From: Kineococcus mangrovi
GTDB taxonomy: Bacteria; Actinomycetota; Actinomycetes; Actinomycetales; Kineococcaceae
Assembly (NCBI RefSeq): GCF_041320705.1
Contig: NZ_JBGGTQ010000009.1
Coordinates: 153,953 to 217,952, forward strand
Reading direction: 5' to 3'
Length of the DNA stretch: 64,000 nt
Below the pieces are notes generated by a model. It had not been told where the DNA came from. It was given only the letters and a program-made list of their open reading frames with translations, and searched no databases. The translations under genes and the position numbers were made by a program. Position 1 is the stretch's first letter. Each line of letters begins with the position of its first letter. This document shows positions 8,582-15,519 of this stretch, piece by piece.

Positions 8582-9592
8582 TCAGCCGAGGTCGACGGCG
8601 ACCGTGCGGCCCTGCCGGGCCGACGTCTCCGCGGCGTCGGCCAGGAGCAGGGCCGCCCGGCCGTCCTCGAACCCCGGGACCCCGGGGGCCAGGTCCCCGC
8701 GGACGGCCGCGACGAACGCGGCCAGTTCCCGTTCGTACGCGTCGCGGTAGCGCTCCAGGAAGAACGGCCGGTACGGCTCGCCGGCCGAACTCGCGGTCGC
8801 GGTGGAGGAGCGGACGAGGGTCGGGGTGACGTTGCCGACCTCGAGCATCCCGCCGTCGCCGAACGCCTCGAGGCGCTGGTCGTAGCCGTAGGCGCTGTGG
8901 CGGGAGTTCGTGATGGTGACCGACTCCCCGCCCGCGCCGACGAGCGTCGTGACCGCGGCGTCGAAGTCGCCCGCGGCGGCGGTGTCCGCGTCGAACTGCC
9001 GCAGGCCGACCGCCGTGACCGACACGACGTCCGGGACGAAGGAGCGGGCCGTGTCGAAGTCGTGGATCGCCATGTCGCGGAAGATCCCGCCCGAGACCCG
9101 CACGTAGTCCGCGGGCGGTGCCTGCGGGTCGCGGCTGGTGATGGCGAGGTGTTCCAGGCGCCCGATCTCCCCGGCCCGCACCCGGCGGCGCAGTTCGGCG
9201 AAGTGCGGGTCGAAACGGCGGTTGAACCCCAGGACGACCGGTGTCGACGCGGTGCGGGCGCGCTCGCGGACGGCGTCGACACGGGTGATGTCCAGGTCGA
9301 TCGGCTTCTCGCACAGGACGGCCTTGCCGGCTGCCAGCGCCGCGGCGAGCAGGTCCACGTGCGTCGGCGTCGGGGAGGCGATGACGACCGCGTCGACGTC
9401 GTCCGCCGCGACGGCCTCCAGCGCGTCGGCCGTCGCCCGGCCGCCGAACCGCGCCACCGTCCGCTGCGCCCCGGCCACGACCGCGTCGGCCGCGACGGTG
9501 AGGACCGCGTCGGGGCTGCGGTGGATCGAGGCCGCGTGGACCTGGCCGATGCGGCCGGTGCCGATGAGCGCGAAGCGGACGGGCTGGGACAT
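8582..9592 (-). CDS. iolG: Gfo/Idh/MocA oxidoreductase, inositol 2-dehydrogenase-like
   Basis: 336-aa NAD(P)-dependent dehydrogenase. The Rossmann motif GTGRIG lies at 11-16, EKP contains Lys96, and SGGIFRDMAIHDFD contains Asp173 and His177. This matches the K/D/H triad of bacterial myo-inositol 2-dehydrogenase. I took the ATG at 9592, preceded by GAGGACAGCG, rather than the ATG at 9673, which would read through the operator pair. It would oxidise myo-inositol or a related cyclitol/sugar at C2. No other iol gene is adjacent, so the exact substrate is open; the IolE-like protein at 44356 is far away. Confidence 0.85.
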   Translation of the reverse strand: MSQPVRFALIGTGRIGQVHAASIHRSPDAVLTVAADAVVAGAQRTVARFGGRATADALEAVAADDVDAVVIASPTPTHVDLLAAALAAGKAVLCEKPIDLDITRVDAVRERARTASTPVVLGFNRRFDPHFAELRRRVRAGEIGRLEHLAITSRDPQAPPADYVRVSGGIFRDMAIHDFDTARSFVPDVVSVTAVGLRQFDADTAAAGDFDAAVTTLVGAGGESVTITNSRHSAYGYDQRLEAFGDGGMLEVGNVTPTLVRSSTATASSAGEPYRPFFLERYRDAYERELAAFVAAVRGDLAPGVPGFEDGRAALLLADAAETSARQGRTVAVDLG

Positions 9593-9618
9593 CGCTGTCC
9601 TCTCGGGGAGGTGGGTGG

Positions 9619-9647
9619 TGGACCGGTCCAAAGCGTAGGGACCGGTC
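9619..9647. promoter_or_regulatory. Tandem GACCGGTC palindromes upstream of the inositol dehydrogenase
   Basis: A perfect 12-bp palindrome TGGACCGGTCCA (9619-9630) and a second GACCGGTC (9640-9647) lie 27 to 55 bp upstream of the gene start, with centres 19 bp apart. The arrangement looks like a two-dimer operator for a sugar-responsive repressor; none is encoded next to it. Confidence 0.6.
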
Positions 9648-9703
9648 ACCGCCGGGGTCAACGCGACCGCCACCGGCCCGACCCACGGGAGGGCGGGGAG
9701 GGC

Positions 9704-10390
9704 TCAGAGCAGGCGGCGCGCGGCAGCCCAGCGGGTCAGCTCGTTGCGGTTGGACAGCTGCAGCTTGCGCAGCACCGCCGAGACGTGGGTCTCGACGGTC
9801 TTCACCGAGATGAACAGCTCCTTCGCGACCTCCTTGTAGGCGTAGCCGCGGGCGATGAGGCGCATGACCTCCCGCTCGCGCGCCGACAGGCGGTCCAGCT
9901 CGTCGTCGGCCGCGGCGACCTCACCGGCCCCCGCGCCGAAGGCGTCGAGGACGAAACCGGCCAGGCGGGGGGAGAACACGGCGTCCCCGTCGGCCACCCG
10001 GCGCACGGCCGCGGCCAGGTCGTCCCCGCTGATCGTCTTCGTCACGTACCCGCGCGCGCCGCGGCGGATGACCGCGATGACGTCGTCGGCGGCGTCGGAG
10101 ACCGACAGGGCCAGGAACCGCACGGGCGGACCGGCCGCGAGGAGGTCCGCGCACTGCGCGAGCACCTGCGCCCCGCCCGACCCCGCGCCGGGAGCGGGGT
10201 TCTCGTCCGGCCCGGCGGGCAGGTGGACGTCCAGGAGCACCACGTCGGGGCGCAACCGGCCGACGGCCGCGACCGCCCCGGCGACGTCGGCGGCCTCGCC
10301 GACCACCTCGAGGTCCTCGGCGCTGGACAGCTCGGCCCGCACCCCGGTGCGCACCATCCGGTGGTCGTCGACGACGAGGACCCTGATCAC
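9704..10390 (-). CDS. NarL/LuxR-type response regulator
   Basis: 228 aa. Receiver domain about 1-135 with the acidic pair Asp8-Asp9 and phospho-acceptor Asp54 (VVLLDVHLP). The C-terminal LuxR helix-turn-helix is about 165-225 (LSAREREVMRLIARG...KTVETHVSAVLRKL). Residues 59-70 carry a Gly/Pro/Ala-rich insertion in the receiver, longer than usual. GTG start at 10390; the kinase gene ends 22 bp upstream, so they form one operon. It should act on the divergent PspC promoter, where a direct repeat is present. Confidence 0.93.
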   Translation of the reverse strand: MIRVLVVDDHRMVRTGVRAELSSAEDLEVVGEAADVAGAVAAVGRLRPDVVLLDVHLPAGPDENPAPGAGSGGAQVLAQCADLLAAGPPVRFLALSVSDAADDVIAVIRRGARGYVTKTISGDDLAAAVRRVADGDAVFSPRLAGFVLDAFGAGAGEVAAADDELDRLSAREREVMRLIARGYAYKEVAKELFISVKTVETHVSAVLRKLQLSNRNELTRWAAARRLL

Positions 10391-10412
10391 GACGAAACCG
10401 CCTCCCGCTCGC

Positions 10413-11657
10413 TCACGTGCCGCCGCCCGGGAGCCGCAGGGCCACCTCGGTGCCCCCGTCGGCGGGACGGCGGATGGTCGCCGACCCGCCGGCGCGCTGC
10501 ATCCGGCCGACGATCGACTCCCGCACGCCGAGGCGGTCCTCGGGGATCGCGTCGAGGTCGAACCCGGCGCCGCGGTCGCGGACGAACACTTCGACACCGC
10601 CGCCGACCGGTTCGGCGTACAGCGACACCGTCCCACCCGCGTGCCGGCCGGCGTTGAGCAGGGCCTCGCGGGCCGCCTGGGCCAGCGCCGTCGTCCCGCG
10701 GTCCAGCGGCGCGGTGTCCAGGTCCCCGACGAGGACGACCTCGACGACCGCGCCGGACACGTCCTCGACCTCGGTGGCCGCGGCCCTCAGCGCCGCCCCC
10801 AGGGTTCCCGCCGACGTCCCGTGGTCGCCGTACAGCCACTGCCGCAGTTCGCGCTCCTGGCGCCGGGCCAGCCGCGCGACCTCCCCGGGGTCGGCGGACC
10901 GCTTCTGGATGAGCGCGAGCGTCTGCAGCACCGAGTCGTGCACGTGGGCCGCGAACTCGGCGCGCTGCTGCTCGCGCGCGCGGGCCGCGCGCTCGGCGCC
11001 GAGGTCCTGCCACAGCCGGACCACCCACGGGGCCGCGACGAGCGCGATCCCGCCCATGACGACGATCCCGGCGACGGCCGAGCGCCAGAACTGCCCGACG
11101 TCGCCGACGACCACGGGGAACAGGACCGCCCCGAGCACGACGAGCGAGGCGCCGGCCACGACCCGCACGACGGCGCCGCGGCCGTCCCCGGCCTCCTCGA
11201 GCAGCCGGCGCCGCCGGGTCGCGTCGAGCTGGCTCCACGCCAGCACGATCCCCGTGCCGCCCACCAGGACCGGGACGACGAACCGGGCGGAGCCGTCGAC
11301 GAGGTTCAGCGCCGGGACGAGGCCGAGCCCCACGACGACGGCCACCCCCACGAGGGTGTTGCGGTGCGCGAGGACCCAGCCGGCGGGGTCCGGGCGCCGG
11401 TCGGCGGGCAGTTCGCGCTGCCGGTCGTCGAGCACCAGCAGCCACAGCACGACGTACAGGACGGCGCCGAAACCCCCGAGGAACGCCGAGGCGGCGAACA
11501 CCGTGCGCACCTTCGCCGGCGGCACCCCGGTGTGCTCGGCGATCCCGGCGGCCACCCCCGCGACCCGGCGGTGGGAGGTGCTGCGCACCAGCGGGGGGCG
11601 GGCCGCACCGGGCCCACCCACCGGCCCGTCCGCGCGGTCCGTCGTCGCCGTCAGCAC
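10413..11657 (-). CDS. Sensor histidine kinase with N-terminal PspC domain
   Basis: 414 aa. Residues about 24-76 form a PspC domain (HRRVAGVAAGIAEHTGV...LYVVLWLLVLDD). Several membrane segments follow (about 100-140 and 165-212), then a HisKA_3-type dimerisation helix with phospho-acceptor His240 (HVHDSVLQTL). An HATPase core at about 310-412 carries N-box EALLNAGRHA and G-box RDRGAGFDL. The same domain recurs in the two divergent PspC genes, so the kinase probably senses envelope stress with or through them. It is transcribed with the response regulator. Confidence 0.93.
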   Translation of the reverse strand: MLTATTDRADGPVGGPGAARPPLVRSTSHRRVAGVAAGIAEHTGVPPAKVRTVFAASAFLGGFGAVLYVVLWLLVLDDRQRELPADRRPDPAGWVLAHRNTLVGVAVVVGLGLVPALNLVDGSARFVVPVLVGGTGIVLAWSQLDATRRRRLLEEAGDGRGAVVRVVAGASLVVLGAVLFPVVVGDVGQFWRSAVAGIVVMGGIALVAAPWVVRLWQDLGAERAARAREQQRAEFAAHVHDSVLQTLALIQKRSADPGEVARLARRQERELRQWLYGDHGTSAGTLGAALRAAATEVEDVSGAVVEVVLVGDLDTAPLDRGTTALAQAAREALLNAGRHAGGTVSLYAEPVGGGVEVFVRDRGAGFDLDAIPEDRLGVRESIVGRMQRAGGSATIRRPADGGTEVALRLPGGGT

Positions 11658-11708
11658 CCGCCGATCGTGACACGCGCCCGCGCCCCGCAGGTCCCCCGAG
11701 GCCGGGGT

Positions 11709-11730
11709 TCAGGGTCGTCTCAGGGTCTCA
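11709..11730. promoter_or_regulatory. Direct repeat TCAGGGTC upstream of pspC, probable response-regulator site
   Basis: TCAGGGTC occurs at 11709-11716 and 11720-11727, an 11-bp period, so both copies face the same side of the helix. It lies between the divergent kinase and pspC genes. NarL-family regulators bind such tandem half-sites, so the product of 9704-10390 is the natural candidate. Confidence 0.55.
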
Positions 11731-11833
11731 CCCGATGTGGCCGGGGGTCCGCGACGGGCAACCTCGAGGCATGACCTCGAGCGAGCACCTCGGTTTCGGC
11801 CAGACCCGGCAGGACCCCGGACAGGAGACCCCC

Positions 11834-12226
11834 GTGAACGATTTCAGCGGCCAGTCCGCCGACCAGCCCGCCGACCAGCCCGCGCGGCCCACCGCCGCCG
11901 ACCGGTTCTTCGGCTCGATCCGCCGCACGGGCCTGGTCCGCTCCCACGACCGGTGGGTCGCCGGGGTCGCCGGCGGCATCGCCCGCCGCACCGGTGTCCA
12001 CGTCAACGCCGTCCGCGCCGGCTTCGTCGTCCTGGCCCTCGTCGGCGGCATCGGCCTGGGCCTGTACGGCCTCGCCTGGGCGCTGCTGCCCGACGTGACC
12101 GGGCGCATCGAGGCGCAGGCCGCCCAGCGCGGGGACGTCTCCGCCGCCCTCGTCCTGGCCGTCGGCCTCGTCGTCCTCGACCTCGTCCTGGGCAACGGGC
12201 TGCTCGGCCTCGGCTGGGTGCTCTGA
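11834..12226 (+). CDS. PspC-domain membrane protein
   Basis: 130 aa from the GTG at 11834, chosen for its AGGAG site at 11823-11827. An in-frame ATG at 11771 would give 151 aa and cannot be excluded. The PspC domain spans about 36-85 (HDRWVAGVAGGIARRTGV...GLAWALLPD) with one membrane helix, followed by a second helix near the C-terminus (ALVLAVGLVVLDLVLG). PspC proteins respond to membrane damage. It is divergent from the PspC-kinase operon and followed closely by a larger PspC paralogue, forming an envelope-stress module. Confidence 0.88.
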   Translation: MNDFSGQSADQPADQPARPTAADRFFGSIRRTGLVRSHDRWVAGVAGGIARRTGVHVNAVRAGFVVLALVGGIGLGLYGLAWALLPDVTGRIEAQAAQRGDVSAALVLAVGLVVLDLVLGNGLLGLGWVL

Positions 12227-12252
12227 CCCCGGGGACCTGGGAGGGTCGGGCC

Positions 12253-13791
12253 GTGAGCACCACCACGCGCGGGGTCGGGAAGTTCTTCGCGACCGTCCGG
12301 TCCAGCGGCGTCGAACGCACGCAGGACCGGTGGTTCGCGGGGGTCTGCGGCGGCGTGGCCGAGCGGCTCGGCGTCGACCCCCTCCTCGTGCGTGGCGTCC
12401 TCGTCGCCCTGACCGTCGTCGGTGGCCTCGGGCTCGCCGCCTACGGCGTCTGCTGGTTGCTCCTGCCCGACGGCCGACCCGCGAGCGCCGGCGGGGACGA
12501 CCCCGGCGAGCGGCCCGAGGACCCGCGCACCCCCGGCCGCATCGAGGCGGAGGCCGTCCTGCGCGGGGACGTCTCCGGACCCGCGTGGCTGGCCGGTGCC
12601 CTCGTCCTGGCCGACCTCGTGCTGCCCCGCGCACTGCTGGGCCTGCTCGACCAGAACCTCGACGGGCCCGGCTGGGGTTTCCTCACCACCGGGCTGCTCG
12701 CCCTCCTCGGGTGGGGGTTCCTGCGCGACTTCCGCGTCCCGCCGCTGGACCCCGCCCGCCGCGCAGAACTCGACGCCCTCAGCGCCCGCGATGCCACTGA
12801 CCGCGACGCCGCTGCCACCCGGCCGCTGTCGCTCGTGAAGGAGACCCCGCAGACCCCGCCCGGTCCCGCCGCGGGTTTCGGGTCGGTCACCGAACGCCGG
12901 GCCGCCGCCCGGGCGGCCCGGGAGCAGGCCCGCACCGCGGCGGTGCAGGCCAAGGAACAGGCCCAGGCCCGGGCCCGGGAGCAGGCGGCCCGCGCGCGGG
13001 CCGCGCGCCGTCCGGGTTCCCCGCTGCTGACCACCGGCACCCTGGGGCTCGCGCTGCTGACCGTCGGTCTCGTCGTCGCCGCGTCCCTGCTCACGGCCTC
13101 GGGCCCGTGGGCCGGCGCCCCCGTCGCCCGGGCCCTGCAGGACCGCACCCTGCCCCTCGCCGCAGCCGCGGCCACCGTCGTCCTGGGGCTGGGGGCCGTG
13201 CTCGCCGGCCTGCGCGGGCGCCGCACCGCCCTGGTCGGGTTCGCCTGGCCCGTGGCGCTCGTCGCCCTCGCCACGGCCCTCGCCCCGCCCGCCGGGAACT
13301 GGACCGGGGAGTCCGAGCGCACCTGGACCCCCACCGGCACCTCGATGCTCAGCTCCGTCGCGGGCCGTCTGACGGTCGACCCGAGCGCCCTGGCCGACGG
13401 CACCGCCACCGCGACCGTCGCCGCGGGCCGGCTCGGCGTCGTCGTCCCCACCGACCGGACCGTGCTGGTCGACGTCACCGTCCTGGCCGGTTCGCTGCGC
13501 TGGCAGCCCGGCACCGACCTCGCCGAGGTCACCGACGACCCCTCGCGCGGCGGGCGGACCGGTGGCGGCACCGAGCGGGGCGCCGGCGACGCGGTCGCGG
13601 GTGGGCTGCACCTGCGGCGCGTGTTCGCCGTCGGCCCCGACGCCGCGGCCCTGGCCTCCGCCGTCACCGTCCGCGGGGGCGACCCCGCCGAGTGGGCCGT
13701 CCCGGCCGGGACCCCCCGGGTGCGGGCCACCGGCTGGACCGGGGAGGTCCGGATCGGCCCCGCCGGTTCGAGCGTCCTGGAGGCGCCGTGA
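12253..13791 (+). CDS. Large PspC-domain membrane protein with basic coiled-coil and C-terminal beta domain
   Basis: 512 aa. PspC domain at about 24-74, a degenerate repeat of the upstream paralogue (QDRWFAGVCGGVAERLGV). Two further hydrophobic segments (about 110-165) precede an Ala/Arg/Gln-rich helical stretch (about 215-255, REQARTAAVQAKEQAQ), then two to three membrane helices (about 265-355). The C-terminal 150 residues look like a beta-rich extracytoplasmic domain similar in style to LiaF/adhesin-type domains. GTG start at 12253, 26 bp after the previous stop. It ends in a GTGA overlap with the next gene. Function in envelope stress is inferred. Confidence 0.85.
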   Translation: MSTTTRGVGKFFATVRSSGVERTQDRWFAGVCGGVAERLGVDPLLVRGVLVALTVVGGLGLAAYGVCWLLLPDGRPASAGGDDPGERPEDPRTPGRIEAEAVLRGDVSGPAWLAGALVLADLVLPRALLGLLDQNLDGPGWGFLTTGLLALLGWGFLRDFRVPPLDPARRAELDALSARDATDRDAAATRPLSLVKETPQTPPGPAAGFGSVTERRAAARAAREQARTAAVQAKEQAQARAREQAARARAARRPGSPLLTTGTLGLALLTVGLVVAASLLTASGPWAGAPVARALQDRTLPLAAAAATVVLGLGAVLAGLRGRRTALVGFAWPVALVALATALAPPAGNWTGESERTWTPTGTSMLSSVAGRLTVDPSALADGTATATVAAGRLGVVVPTDRTVLVDVTVLAGSLRWQPGTDLAEVTDDPSRGGRTGGGTERGAGDAVAGGLHLRRVFAVGPDAAALASAVTVRGGDPAEWAVPAGTPRVRATGWTGEVRIGPAGSSVLEAP

Positions 13792-14054
13792 GCACCCCCG
13801 GACCCGCGGCGGACCCCGGCCCCGCGCCCCGGCCCCCGCGCGGGCCCGACCTCGGCACCGTCCTCGGCGGCCTCGTCCTCGTCGCGGTGGGGGCGGCCGT
13901 GGGCGGGCACGTCCTGTTCGGGCTCAGCTGGGACTGGAAGGTGTGGGCCGCGGGCGTCCTGCTGGTCGCCGGGTTCGGGGCGCTGCTCGCCACGGCCGTG
14001 GCGGCCGTGCGCCGTCCCTGCGACGAGCGCGACGAGGGGGCCGCCCGCCGGTAG
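13788..14054 (+). CDS. Small two-helix membrane protein of the PspC cluster
   Basis: 88 aa with two hydrophobic helices (about 24-45 and 50-72: TVLGGLVLVAVGAAVGGHV and WAAGVLLVAGFGALLATAV), a Pro-rich N-terminus and a charged C-terminus. The GTG overlaps the stop of the PspC paralogue by 4 bp, so it is co-translated with it. I do not recognise a named family. Position suggests a subunit or regulator of the PspC proteins. Confidence 0.75.
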   Translation: MSTPGPAADPGPAPRPPRGPDLGTVLGGLVLVAVGAAVGGHVLFGLSWDWKVWAAGVLLVAGFGALLATAVAAVRRPCDERDEGAARR

Positions 14055-14064
14055 CGTCACCGCC

Positions 14065-15162
14065 GTGAACGAGCAGAACGGGTCGGCGGACCGGGACGGC
14101 GGGACAGGGGTGCGCCGCGAGCCGGACTGGGGGCGGCTCGCCGACGGCACGCCCGTCGCGCGCTGGGTGCTGACGGACGGCGTCCTGGAGGTGGGCCTGC
14201 TCGAGCACGGCGCCCGGATCCAGTCCGTGCTGGCCCCCGACTGGGACGGCACCCGCGCCGACGTCGTCCTCGGGTTCCCGGGCCTGGCCCCCTACGCGGG
14301 CAAGGGCCGGTCGTTCGGCGCCACGATCGGGCGGTTCGCCAACCGCATCGCCGGCGGCGAGTTCGACCTCGACGGGCAGCGGGTGTCCATCCCGACCACG
14401 GACCGCGGCAACGCCATCCACGGTGGACCGCACCCGTTCTCGGAGCAGCTGTGGACCGCGCACCCCGTCGACGGGGTCCGCGGGGTGCGGTTCTCGCTGT
14501 TCAGCCCCGACGGGGACAACGGGTTCCCCGGCGGGTTGTCGGTGCACGTGACCCACGTCCTGCGCGAGGGGGCGCTGACCATCACGTACTCCGCCACCAC
14601 CGACGCCCCGACCGTCCTGAACCTCACCAACCACGCCTACTTCGACCTCGCCGGCGAGGGGTCCGGGACGATCGACGCCCACCTCGTGCAGGTCCTCGCC
14701 GACCGGTTCCTCCCCGTCGACGAGACGGGTCTGCCGACCGGGGAGTTCCGCGCCGTGGAGGGGACCCCGTTCGACCTGCGCGAGGCCGTCCCCGTCGGGT
14801 ACCGCGTCGAGCTCGACGACGAGCAGCTGCACCGCGGGAAGGGTTTCGACCACTGCTACGTCCTCGCCGACGTCCCGGGCGGGGCCCGGCCGCCGGCGCT
14901 CGCGGCCGTCGTCACCGAACCCGTGTCCGGCCGGACCCTGGAGGTCCGCACCGACCAGCCGGGCATCCAGTTCTTCACCGGCGGGTCGCTGGCCGGGACG
15001 CTGGTCGGCGCGTCGGGCACCGCGTACGGGCCGCGCGCCGGGCTGGCGCTGGAGACGCAGGCGTTCCCCGACGCGCCCAACCACCCGGAGTTCCCGACGA
15101 CGGTGTTGCTGCCCGGGGAGGAGTTCCGTTCCGTCACGGAGTTCCGGTTCACCGCCGTCTAA
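14065..15162 (+). CDS. galM: Aldose 1-epimerase (mutarotase)
   Basis: 365-aa cytoplasmic galactose-mutarotase-fold enzyme that interconverts alpha and beta anomers of aldoses. Signature blocks: GRFANRIAGG (about 89-98), AIHGG with His119, NLTNHAYFDL with the general acid His190, and the general base Glu330 in LALETQAFPDAPN. GTG start 10 bp after the previous gene; a hairpin follows the stop. The sugar may be glucose, galactose or another aldose; the gene stands apart from any complete sugar operon. Confidence 0.93.
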   Translation: MNEQNGSADRDGGTGVRREPDWGRLADGTPVARWVLTDGVLEVGLLEHGARIQSVLAPDWDGTRADVVLGFPGLAPYAGKGRSFGATIGRFANRIAGGEFDLDGQRVSIPTTDRGNAIHGGPHPFSEQLWTAHPVDGVRGVRFSLFSPDGDNGFPGGLSVHVTHVLREGALTITYSATTDAPTVLNLTNHAYFDLAGEGSGTIDAHLVQVLADRFLPVDETGLPTGEFRAVEGTPFDLREAVPVGYRVELDDEQLHRGKGFDHCYVLADVPGGARPPALAAVVTEPVSGRTLEVRTDQPGIQFFTGGSLAGTLVGASGTAYGPRAGLALETQAFPDAPNHPEFPTTVLLPGEEFRSVTEFRFTAV

Positions 15163-15171
15163 GCTCGTCCT

Positions 15172-15194
15172 CCCGGTGGTCGTGCACCACCGGG
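15172..15194 (+). terminator. Hairpin terminator after galM
   Basis: CCCGGTGGT and ACCACCGGG flank a 5-base loop (9-bp stem), starting 9 bp after the galM stop. It isolates galM from the metal-transport operon that begins at 15237. Confidence 0.7.
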
Positions 15195-15209
15195 ACCGAT
15201 GTGGTGCAA

Positions 15210-15224
15210 TGAGAAGCGATCTCA
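15210..15224. promoter_or_regulatory. Imperfect dyad TGAGAAGCGATCTCA before the pacL-ctpC operon
   Basis: A 15-base dyad with perfect 5-base arms (TGAGA/TCTCA) lies 13 bp upstream of the pacL GTG and just before its GGAGGA site. Spacing and form resemble metal-regulator sites (7-1-7 style of Fur/Zur, or ArsR-type), which would suit a metal-efflux operon; the match is loose, so the regulator is unassigned. Confidence 0.4.
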
Positions 15225-15236
15225 CCTGGAGGAACC

Positions 15237-15515
15237 GTGCTGCCCATCGCCGCCCCGCTCGGACGTCTCGTGCTCACCGCCGCCGCCTCGGCCGGGCTGG
15301 TCAAGGCCGTCGGCGACGGCCGGGGGACCGCCGCCCTGCGCCGCCTGGCCGTCGGTGGCGCGAAGGCCGGCATCCGCACCTCGCGCGCCGCCGAGACCGG
15401 CGTGGAGCGCCTGCGCCTGGGCGCCGGCGACATCGTCGCCCAGGCCTACGACGAGATGGGGGAGCAGCCGCCCGTGCCGGCCACCCCGCAGGCCGGTCAC
15501 GACCACCAGCACTGA
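15237..15515 (+). CDS. PacL-like metallochaperone (DUF1490 family)
   Basis: 92 aa. A short hydrophobic N-terminus (about 5-22) is followed by a helical, basic region and a C-terminal metal-binding tail GHDHQH. Size, layout, His/Asp tail and position directly upstream of a CtpC-like P-ATPase match mycobacterial PacL1, which binds zinc and stabilises CtpC at the membrane. GTG start with CTGGAGGA at 15226-15233; the ATPase GTG lies 5 bp after its stop. The family assignment rests on architecture and synteny plus the tail motif. Confidence 0.82.
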   Translation: MLPIAAPLGRLVLTAAASAGLVKAVGDGRGTAALRRLAVGGAKAGIRTSRAAETGVERLRLGAGDIVAQAYDEMGEQPPVPATPQAGHDHQH

Positions 15516-15519
15516 GCCC

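Noticed and set aside
6618..9686. Minus-strand open frame of about 1020 codons across the exporter and the inositol dehydrogenase
   Set aside because: Covers the MFS gene in antisense and the dehydrogenase in a wrong frame; no motif recognisable.
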